Source: Hippasteria phrygiana
Taxonomy: Eukaryota; Echinodermata; Asteroidea; Valvatida; Goniasteridae
Assembly (NCBI GenBank): GCA_037893225.1
Contig: JAZGUH010000199.1
Location: 2,666,001 to 2,730,000 of the forward strand
Direction: 5' to 3'
Length of the DNA: 64,000 nt
Under the pieces are notes generated by a model. That model was given only the letters and a program-made list of their open reading frames with translations, made no database searches and was not told where the DNA came from. The position numbers and the translations under genes were made by a program. Positions 29,509-41,500 of this stretch are shown here, piece after piece. Numbering within the stretch: position 1 is the stretch's first letter; the number at the start of each line of letters is the position of its first letter.

Positions 29509-32500
29509 CTACGATTGAAATAAGAACAATGTCAGCAGTAGCCATTAAAGAGCCAGAAAGGGGGGGGGGGGAAGAATCTGCCCTCCGACTTTTTTTAGAT
29601 CTTTATTTTTTTTGCTCAGCGTTTTCCCGACTTATTTGGTTTAGGCGCATTTGACACAAAATTTATAAAAACCTTTGCAATGCAATTTTTGGGGTGAAAA
29701 CTGCCACAGTCTCTTCAATGACCTTCAATGACCTTCAATGACCTTCCACATAGAAACTGTGTATCATCAGAAGACGGTGTAGCACTAGTGTAATTCAACT
29801 TAACTACAAAACCCTTTGGTTAACTGGAAGGAAATTTTGCCCAGGTCATAACCACAAGTAACGCTCAAACTTCAAGGCTTACCTTGCAACCATCTTTAAT
29901 GATTATGGGCTCGTGGTCGCCCCCGCGTTGGAAGACCACCCCGTTCCAGCCCACGAAGCTGATGCTGTTGGCCGGGTCGCCGCTCGGTGAAGCCCACACG
30001 GACACGTTGAAGCAGTGGATGGTGATCTCTTGGCTAGCCTCCGAGCTGAGGAGATGGAGGAATTTGAGCTGGGGCAGGGTCAGGCCAAACTCAAGCTGTT
30101 CAAGAAGGGAAAAAGAAACTAGACGTCATGGTGAAATATTAACCCATTCTGTCTGACTGTTATTAATGGATGCTGGTCAGTGATGTAGTCGAGACCAACA
30201 CAAGACCATCACAAGACCTTCAGTCTTAATTCAAGTCTCAAGCTATTCAAATGAACTTTAATAAAAGCATTCCTTTGTCATGGTTTATGCCTGTTACTTG
30301 TGCCTGTAACAATTAGCTGGTCTTGCGAATGGTCTTGTGCCTGGTCTTGTTCCTGGTCTTGTGATGGTCTCGACTACATCACTGGTGCTGGTATGCCAAT
30401 ACTGGCTAGTGACTGTAGCCAAGTGTAACATACACAACAGGCAAACAATGGATTGAGTATGTACAGGAATGCACATATAGATGACAACCAGCCAGGTGGC
30501 CTTTTTAAACCACGGCTATGGCCGTCGTCCATTCAATGTGTTAACGAAAACTGGCAGGCACCACCTTGCCAAACCTTTTTATTTTCCATCAACATGGAAA
30601 AACACCTGTCGTACCCGAGTGTTAATGAATAATTCAGGGTGAGATTTTAGGAAAAAAAAAAAAACATGAACAATTCAGAGGTATTTAATTTGTATGGCGT
30701 TGCTGAAAAATGCAGAAGAAAACTGCATTTTCTACATTGGGTTCAAAATTTTAACAAAATGCATCATTATAATGAAAAGAAGACTGTTTCAGGTTGCAGA
30801 GGTCAATTTGGAATGGTAAAAACAATTTAAGGACCAAAACAAAATCTTCTGGAGATCTGGAAGACGTCTCGCCAAAAATCCTAAAATCGGGAAAACATCC
30901 AGTAAAAAATCTCACCACTGGATGATGCGACTTACCACCGAGGAGTCTGGAGGGATGAGGCAGGACTTTGCTCCTAACTCTGTGTACTCGCAATGTACCT
31001 CCAAGGCATCCGATGAACAGCCCACGTCGGGATCAATCCAAAACAGACCTGTCAAGTAAAGGAGTTGTGGATAAACAGGAATTTCAGAGCTGGGAATATG
31101 TAACCCTCTGCCTACCAGTGGGCATGGATACAGAGGAACTGTTTTGTGGAGGCCCACAATACCCACCCAGCCAACATTAAAAAAAAATATTTTTAAAAAA
31201 TCACTTTTTTTCTGTCAGGAAAATAATTCCTTTTATTAACAAACCACAGGAAAACTGACCAGGTATAATTTGATTCATTTTCTAGATATGAAAACTAACA
31301 TTTCTCAGAACTTATCTTACAATTCTTGCATGATGTCAACAATGTGCTTGCAAAAAAACCAGGGGAACTCCCAAAGAAGTCGCATTTTTGTCCACGAAAT
31401 CTCACAATAAACACCAATAACCCTCATTCGCAAGCATCAACGAAACACCTTCCGTGCTCTTCATCAAACCGGATTTTTATCTTCTTTCAAATTTATATTA
31501 TAAATTGTATGTTTTATATTATCGAAAACACTTTTTATCCCTATTTTGGGCATTTGTAACTCTCCAAAAAAGACCCTCTTTCTTTAAATAGTAGCTTTCA
31601 GGCCTTAATACGCAAAAACAGGAACTACTGAATTACTTTTGGGACAGTATTGGCTGGATTTTTTCTTTTAGAAAAACTTACCTAAAAACTAAACGTTTGT
31701 GAGATGAAACTTTAAGTCTAAGACCGAACAGCCAGGCATTCAGATGGACAGAATTTAGGACACACACTACCCCTCTTCTCAATAGATCCGTACCTCGAAT
31801 GGCTTTTATTAGCCTTGTTCGGGGTGAACTTGCATTAAAAAATAAATCACGAGATGTTTGATACCTGTTGACAGCAGACATCTTACCTTCGCTGATGTCC
31901 TCATGACAGCCAATGAGATCCCTGCATGTCCGGCACGGCATATCCTTAGTACCCAATGGGTGCTTAATGTCATCGATGTACTTGACCAGGTATTTCATCA
32001 TGTAGAAGACGTCTAAGTCCTGCACAGATACAGGATAAAAAAAAGAATCCATCATCGGATACATGTTCAAAATAGAAGCACAAAAATCAGGTGCCAATTT
32101 TATGAAGCTGCTGTGCACACAAAATGGTGTTTATATAAGCACAAACAAGTTTTGTTAAAGCAAAAACGGGTTACCAGCAAAAAACCCTACTGTGAGCTTA
32201 TTTTCGCTGAGCAGGAAAATTTGCTGAGCAATATTTTGCCCTAAGGAGCTTCAGGAAATTTGACCTAGTTTGTACAGATGCTACCTTGTCAGACTGCGCT
32301 TTATTTTCTCAAAACAAGAGGCTGTGATTCTACCAACTTCAAAAGCTTACAGCGTGTACTAGGAATGAGTTACAATGCTCGATACATCAAATATGAGCTA
32401 ACCACCTATACCAGGGGTGCGATTTGAGGGAAATGAAAGTCCATGTAACATTTGGAGGCATTTTATTTTGTATGGCATTGCTAAAAAATGCATAAGAAAA

Positions 32501-35500
32501 CTGCATATCCTTGCAAAAAATATGCTTTAAAATTCCAAAAATAAGGTCATCAGAATTTAAGAGAAGACTGTTTCGGGTTGCAGTGGTCATTTTGGAATGA
32601 CTAAAAACAATTTCAGGACCAAACAAATCTTCTGGAAATCTGGAGGACGTCTCTCCAAAAATCCTGAAATCAGGAAAAATCTAGAGAAATCTCTTCCCTG
32701 CTATACTTTCAGGAAAACCGTAATCTCACCTGCATTCTACCTGTTTCGTGGTGCTAGATCACATATACATGTATAAGGTGGGACTAAAGTTATTTTGTGG
32801 AAGGTAAATTATATTTTATTAAACTCACCCCTACTTCTTTTCGTCTAGGAATGCTGAAGAAGTGATGGATCAAAGTGTGGATGCTCTCGGCATCATTGAC
32901 TGGAAACATTTTCTAAAACAGGAAGATTTGATTCCACATTTTAGAAATAAATTCTGGAAATGTTTAACTATACGTCTAAGTTAAGCAGGCCACATATAAT
33001 ATGATTCCACGAACGTGTTTTTATTGTGAACTTTTGCAATGAATTTATATTAAATTCGACTGGTTTTAGCCATCACTTTGTCGATTCATTTGATAGAAAT
33101 GAGGCTACGCATCAGAATGAATAACTTTCAAAATACAAAACTAAAACACGACATCATTGAAACACTTACCGGTAATCCCGGTGGTCCCTGAAAAATTGAG
33201 AAAAGTGATGAAAATAATTACACAGGATATTTGAAGATAAACACTTAAAGGTAGTGTACACGATTGGCAATTCTCCAAATTTTTTTTACTGAATTATTAC
33301 GAAATACCTTACTAGACTGCAAGTTAATAGTAGTCTCAATCATCCTGTGAAATTATGGCACCAGGTGTGCTGTCGTTGTCAAGAAAATGGAAATTTATAT
33401 CGTCTTCCAACGATTTCCAGCTGGAAATCGTTGGGAAAACTGCCCTGTAGCCTTTAGTCAAGGCGCGCGTGGCTACCCAGACGAGTGGCGCGCTGGACAT
33501 GCTGGCATTCAGGGCGCGTCACGTGTCCAGCTGGTAGCCACGTGCGCCTTGAATAATGGCTATCATCCACCCGACGGTTGAAAACGAGCGCAGTTTTTCG
33601 CTCGGTTTTTTCGCCATCCAACAACGCAAAACTTTAAACAGGTCAGTGGAACGACATTTCCTATAACATACTAACCCCCAAATCCGCCCATTTTCGAAAA
33701 TGGCAACAATGACCAATTATGTACACGGCCTTTAAATACAAAAAAGCAAGGAATGTTTGTGAATATTGTATTCATGATGAGCTTAGTTTAGCGAAGCAAA
33801 TTCTTAAAGTACTGATGTTGGAAACAGAGAAGTTATAGAAATCTTCTGGAGTGCCTTGGTTTAGTGTATAGTGGGACTCAAGATCTCGCTGATACTACAA
33901 ATTGTGGGTTCGAGCCCAGCCAGGGTGCTTGTGTCCTTGAGCAGGACAATTTGTCATAAATTGCTTATGATGCCCAGGAATAAATGGGTGCTTGTAGGGC
34001 AGTGGTAGAATGGTTGAATATTAGGGCGGGGCTTGGCGGGGGTTGGGGGCGGGGGGTTGGGGGCGGGGGGTTGGGGGCGGGGGGTTGGGGGCGGGGGGTT
34101 GGGGAGTGGGAGTGGCAAATTTTACATAGTTTACTGACTTACCGGAGGGCCGGACTCTCCCTGTTTGAAAAACAAAAACAAAAGGATTAACGCAAATGAA
34201 AAGCAAGGATTGAGGTTTTGCACACTAAAATGACGTTAAGATGGCAGGAGCATAATGACCGAAAAAGTTCAATGTTAATTATCAGGCAGATTGCCATAAA
34301 AATGTCCAGTACATCATGCAGACAACCTGATAACCACAAGAGTTCTAATACCAATTAAATTTCTAAAGCCGGTAACGAAGAATTTTGCAGAGTGTATTTT
34401 CCCAGTTTGCCAAAAGTTGTTTCACATATTGATATGTTCTTTTTGCTCCACTTTTGTTTTATCAAATAATTTACACACGACCTTGAGGCCTTGGTCTCGT
34501 TCTCGAACCACCGGGCCTCGGTCTTGGACTTTCATAATCTCAATGCAACACTGATAGCTGGACAGTGCATACTGACAGGACTGTATTGTATTTCTTTACC
34601 TGTGGTCCTTTTGGTCCAGAATCCCCATTAATACCCTGAGAAATAAGAGAGAGAAAAAAAAAGGAAAATATCAATAGACATTCTATATCATCTTTTTAAC
34701 ATGAAATTTGCCCTTCCAAGATTTAATCTTCATTTAATTTACATCACACTGACACAAAATTAGGATAGACTTACCCTATCTCCAAAGTTTCCAATAATGC
34801 CAGCCATTCCCAGGAAACCTTCTGGACCTCTTATACCAGGAATACCCTGTGGAAAAAAGAAGGAAAAGAAAGAACCTTGCAATTTTGTATTTTTGAAGAA
34901 AATATTTTTTTTCCAGTAATGCCAGCCATTCCCGGGAAACCTTGTGGGCCTCATATACCTCTGAGGAATACCCTGTTGAAAAAGAAGGAACTCGAACTAA
35001 TAAATCACCACTTCAATTTTATTATTATTTTTTGTTCAAAAACAAACAATGTCTTACAATAATATGTGCATGATCAAAATGCTTAAATTAGAACAGATAT
35101 TTTTCTCTTTTTGCCCTATCCTGACGTAATATGTGACTGGCTCTGCAAAAATGGGTATTATGTCTCAAAATTTGAATAATGAGTTATATACATAGTTGAA
35201 TTTGTCACATCCTAAGCTTTAATTTGGTGTAGGTTTGACCCCTGTGGCATTTTGTGTTCTCGAGATATCTTGACATTTGTATACTCCTATTTTCCAAGTT
35301 AACGGAAGTGCGTTTAGAGATATAGGCCTTTAAACACAAAAAGTTTAACACATATTGATGATGCTGAAAATAAATTATGAAAATATAGATACAACAGAAG
35401 CCAACAAACCAAATAAAGAAAAATCACTTATGTGAAGATTCTTTTCGCTCGCTTCACATAGAACAACCCTGTGTGTGTTTTCACATAGTGCGACATAATA

Positions 35501-38500
35501 CCCTTTTTTGTAGAGCGGGTCACATATAAGAAGCACTGTATACTCAGTGCTTTCCGAGAGCCTGTGTGAACAAATTAAAAGGCTTAATCGGGCGGGATTC
35601 GAACCCACGACTTCCTGCTTACGAGTGCAGACGTAAGGCTTTAAACTAGAGTATAAAGCCTGTGAATTTTTTCACACAGGCTCTCCGAAAGCACCGAGCA
35701 TATAGTGCTTCATATGACAGTACAAAGATCCGGACCTCAAATTAATCCATCGACACTCTTTAAATCAAGACCCACATGTGCCATTTTGTTTTTTTTTTGG
35801 GGGGGGGGCGGAATGGAGGGAAACAGGGGTTTGAACTGGTTGCAAAAAAATCAAGGATTTGTGTCCAAAAGGAATTTGAACCCCAAATACAAAATCCGCT
35901 GTTAAAATAAAATATTACCTCATCTCCTTGGAATCCAGTTGGTCCAACGGGACCCTCGCCTCTGATATCGCCCTGGTAACCCTAAAGTAAACAAAGAGAA
36001 ACAAGAAGATTTCAGTGCAAATGTCACGCTCTATCCATGGCGTCTCTGAAACCGTTTAAATTAGTTATTTGAAGGAAAGCTTGGCCAGGAATTCAAGAAT
36101 GTCAAATTCCTGATGGTAAAGACAAACTTGATAGAACACGGGAACAGAACCTTGTGTAACGTTACCCAGCAAACGCTTAATAATGGCTTACCCTACTTCC
36201 TTTAAATCCAGAGAAACCTCGCAGCCCTCTATCACCGTGAAGGCCCTTAAAGGTAAAAAAAACCAAAACAGCAAATGAAAATGAATCAACGTTACAGTAC
36301 AAAGAATACGTCGTTTCGTTTATTTTTTATGGATATCGCCCCATTACAAGGCTAAAAGCTACTTTCAGTATCAAGGGCTACAACAGAGGTGGTGGGGTTG
36401 GCGATATTTTAGGTTGCCAGCCCTACCACCCTTACAGTTTTCCTGGGTCCAGATCTAAATAGAGGATAAATCTTCAATAGATACCAAAGAAATAATCCCA
36501 ATGTTCAGACCTACAGACCCAGGCGGGTAAACTTCCACCATTGGTGAGACCAACTCACCTCCCCTTTTAAAAGTTAAATAGTTAAATTGAACTTATGGAA
36601 GTATAATTAATATTTTCATTCAAAACTATCATTTTCAAACTAGTGCAACGAAGAAAATCAGAGTCACAAACAATTTTAACGATTTTAAGATCAATGAACG
36701 CAAATACAGGATTTTTGGGCCACCCCCCCCCCCCCCCCATGTGACAATTTGTGTCTGTTCTTGTTTGCTTAACAGTCTCTATCAGGCCCGGCACCAGACT
36801 GTTTCGTTTTAACTTCCCATCGTCTTGGACCAACCCCACTGGCAGTTTTTTCTTTTGCTTCTACCCGACCTGACCTCCCCTACACTTCCCCCCCCCTCCC
36901 CCCCCAAGACAAAATTCCCGAATCTGCCCCTAATAAGAGAGCTGCTGGCTGCTACATCTTCACCTTCCTCAGATCCCCAATTGTCACAGTCCTTATGGCA
37001 GTTGAATGACAGTAATTTTTGTCCTACCTTGGTCCCGGAGAATCCCGGTGTTCCTGCAGGCCCCCGTGGGCCCACCAGCCCCAGCTCGCCCGCCGAGCCG
37101 GACAGACCGCCCTGCCCGACAATGCCACGTGGACCCTAACAATAAGAAAAGCAAAAAATGTTATAATCAAATTAAATTGTATGCAAAAGTATGGAATGGA
37201 TTAATTTAACTCTATAACCCCTGTGGGACTTTTCCTGGGAAGTGTCCTCAACCTGTCAAAATCTATGGCACATTCTTTGCAGAAATTGCGGCATCATAGC
37301 TCCATGTAAAGTAATAGTGCCAAAGCTCTACAGTCTACATGGTGTTGGATTTGGGCAGATTGGCATGGTTTGGGTTAATAATTCAGTGTTACGACATTAC
37401 CAGTGTTGTAACCATGTCATTTTTTCTCAAGTCAAGTCAAGTCAAGTCAAGTCACAAGTCAAATGTTCACAAGTCAAGTCAAGTCCCAAGTAAATTTTTT
37501 TCCAAGTCAAGTCAAGTCCCTAGTCATTTTTTTTCAAGTCAAGTGGCAAGTCTCAAGTCAAGTGTTGCACATAGTAGATTCAAATTCCAATGACAAATGA
37601 CTTTTGGCTGGCACATATGCACTGTACAAAATCAACCTTGCATGCCCGGTCTTGACGATTCTCCATGCAGTCGTCCAGTGCTGCAGCCCTGGACACTCAG
37701 CTCGCTATGCGCTGTATGCTTGGCATTTTTTTCAACTGATATGTGCATAGGCCCAAAAGTTGTGTTTAATTGTTTTAACAAAAGTGTTGATGTCAGCAAG
37801 TCAAATATATTCAAGTCGAGTCACAAGTCACGTTCTTTCAAACCAAGTCAAGTCCTTAGTCATTTTTTTTCCAAGTCGAGTCAAAAGTAAAAAAAATCAC
37901 GACTCGAGTCTGACTTGAGTCTGAGTCAGCAAGTCAAGTCAACAAGACTGGAAATTAATGTGGGAAGTTAGGAACAGCCTGCGTTTGGCATGGGTTGTCA
38001 CAAATGTGACCCGCTCTGGAAAAAGGTATATTATGTCGCAAAATATGAATAATGAGTTTTATGTATGTTTGGAAAGCCTGTAATGTAAGCTTTCATTTGG
38101 TACATGATAGAGCTCCAAAGCCCTTTCCGTTCTGGAGATATCGCGTTTTTGCATATTAATTAGTTCTATGGAGTTCAAATTGCACAACAGAGAAAACAGG
38201 CTTTGAAATAGCTAGTTCTAATACAATGCAATGGAACAGTGCACTCTAAAAAATTTATTTGTTCACTTTATTCACTGAAATCAACATTGTTGTGCACCAA
38301 ACCTAAAACTTTAGGTATTTAAGATGTCATTAAAGACAAAAAACAAAGAATGAAATTTAACGAAAAATTTCACCCTCTCAACTTTGAAAGGGCCATTACA
38401 CGTAAATGCATAGCGCGACTTATATCACCTTTTTCTGGAGCGGGTCACAAATACATGTACTGCAGATAGTTGAAAAATGTCCAATGTCGGACCATAATTT

Positions 38501-41500
38501 CAACCTCTGGAACACAACCTTGGATTGGATGGAAAGTTACTTCATTTAAATATACACCGGTGGATCTAGGGGAGGGGGAAAGCTCTCCTAAACAAAAGGC
38601 CTGAAAATAAAAAATCACTGTAATAATAATCCATCATGACAGAATGTTTTGAAAGACCTGCCAATCTTTTTTAACTGACAATATGCATAATACATGTAAG
38701 AAAAATGGCAACATATAAAATGGGCCATCAACGTCAGAAAGAATCCTAGCCGGCCCCCCTACCCACATCCCTGCTTATCAAATTATTTTCTAGATTGAAA
38801 ATTTCGTCTATATTGTTGGCCCACCCGAAACCTTTGCTGTGGATCAACACATTACAATAGTAATGGGAGATTTTTGAGACGCTAGTGTCAGCAGATATAC
38901 TGGTCCTTTTTGCTCTAGTTCGAAGCATTCTCGCGTAGTTCTAAGCATGCGCACGACTCGTAGGAACAATGGACCGGTATGTCTGCTGCCACCACGCATC
39001 TCCTATTGGTTAGCTTGTACCGCCGTTCAAATATTCCGGCTCTTTGTGGGTGCGTGACGGTAATGACAGACTCTAAATAAACCACTGACAGAGGTTGAAA
39101 AAATGCCTACCTTGTCCCCAGGTGCGCCCCTGTCTCCCTGCAGACCCGGTGGCCCTACCGGACCCTGGCAACGAGAAATTATTACACACGTCAATCGAAT
39201 ATATACACAGTGTACCTTTTTTTCCCAAAAAATTGATACAGATAATAGAAACAGTACAAGTTGGTACAGAAGGAAGTCTTCAACAGAGCAGGATTGTGGG
39301 GTTTTACATAAGTGACCATTTCAGTTATTTTTTTATGTTTTTTATATTTTCTCAAAGTGAACAAAGAAAACTGGCAGTAGTGGGATTCAAACCTGCGACC
39401 TCCGGAATACCGTACCGGCGCTCTACCAACTGAGCTATCTTGCCCTATGTTGGCGATATCCCAAATTGTCAGTATTTTGTTCGGGTGGGAGCTAGTCAGA
39501 AGTCATAAACCCAGAATGCCGTGTAGCCAGGGATCATGCCCAATTTTACGATACAACCTGCGACATTGTGGGGATCACTCAATGAGGATACGACTTTTTA
39601 ACTTATAATATCATCAAACAAACCACAAGGGAAACTGACTAGGTAATTTTAATGAATTTTTAATTTAAAAAAATGAAAACTGGCAGGAGCGGGATTCGAA
39701 CCTGTGGGATTCGAACCTGTGGGATTTGAACTTTGAAAATTCATTAAAATTACTTTTTTCTATTTTTTAATGGAATAAAACTCCTTTTCATGGAAATCAT
39801 GAAGCAATTCCTACCCGTACTCCTGGCTGGCCTTGTTCGCCTTTCTGTCTTGAAATGCCTTCGTCACCCTATGATTACACAAAACAGATGCAAGTATTAA
39901 TAATAATAATAATAACGGATACTTATATGGTGCCAATATCCGCCTAAAAAGATGCTCAAGGCTCTTTACAAAATTAAGCCAAAAAAATCTAAACATAAAA
40001 TAATACTAAATAAAATTTAAGTAAATATAAATATAAATATAAAATATTAAGAAAAACAATATGTAAACACAAATGGTGTACAAATACCAATACAAGGCAA
40101 TAAAATGTCCAGGATTAGCTTATGATAACCTCAAAAACCATGAAATGGGTACAAAAAAGGTAAAATAATAATGGAAAGAAACAGAAAAAAATAAATATGA
40201 AATTTCTCAATAAATACCTTTTCTCCTGGGGACCCGGTGCTTCCCGGAAGTCCTGCTGTGCCAAGAGGACCCTGCAAGTAAATTGTTTTCATAGTCTCAT
40301 TATTTAGTGGGCAGAGCCAATCTCATTGTTTTTGCACTACAGTTATGCCCCAAATTATTCATACCCTATGAAAAATCTGGCAGTTTGCTTTACTCTCATA
40401 CATAAAAGCTGGATTGGCGGAACTTAGGCTTTACTTAATGACTTTTAGTTGGCATGTACAAATCTACATATATTTTGGTTTCACATCATTAGCATAAAAG
40501 TAGAAATAATAACTAAAATGATTCACAATAACCCGAATTTGGCATGGGTATGAATAATTTGGGGTATAAGTGTAGTTGTTTACAATTTGAGATTTTTGAT
40601 TCACCAAAACAAAACTCACTCAGAAAATAGTCTTCGTAGTTATTTAATTCTCCATGGTTTTATTTAAAATGGCTATAAAACATGACAGCATTACAGGCTT
40701 TTAAGCAGACCCGGGTGAAAAAATGTTTTAAAAACAGGACAAACGTAGGACTTTGGAGGAAAACATCAAGATTAAAATAGGACTTTTGTTGGCTTTCAGG
40801 AGTAGTTTTCGTTATTAAACACTTGTGCTCCATCCTTAACTAAACTCTTCGAAGTAAATTACCGTACTCCTAAACCCAAACCCTTCATTGTGTGATTTTC
40901 ATATGACGGTGTGTAACACTGTTATGAAAAATATTCAAAAATATCAGATTTCATTTTTTAGAGTTGTGGGACAAAAAAGTAGAAAAAAATAGGAAGAATG
41001 TAAAAAAATTAGGAATATCCCCATAGATTTGCATTTTAAAAACATCAAACTTAAAAAAAAAAAAATACTTAAAGACCTCACCTCTTGCCCCTCTCGTCCC
41101 TCCTTCCCTGGCTGCCCAGCAAGTCCTGACGAGCCCTGCCAATCACATCAAACAAAGGACCTTTTAACATGCAAAATGTAGCAAAAAGCCTGAGGGCAAT
41201 CCTTTCTTAGACTCTGTGGAGTTGGAGGAAGGATCGGGGCCTGCTTAAAGGTAAGATATGGCTTTGGTAAAAAAATGGTATATGGCATTGATTAAAAACA
41301 GAATGATTAGTTTCTGAAAGCTTGCTGTATAAAGATGATACCAGCACCAATCCTCCTGAGAAATATTTCCATCTGAAATGCTGTCATCTTTGAGAAAATT
41401 GCAGAGTTGTAATCAAGTCAATCACAAGTCAATCACAAGTCAATCACAAGTCAATCACAAGTCAATCACAAGTCAATCACAAGTCAATCACAAGTCAATC

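Noticed and set aside
34913..34972. Alternative collagen exon
   Set aside because: No Gly-X-Y frame and no donor; better described as a dead duplicate.
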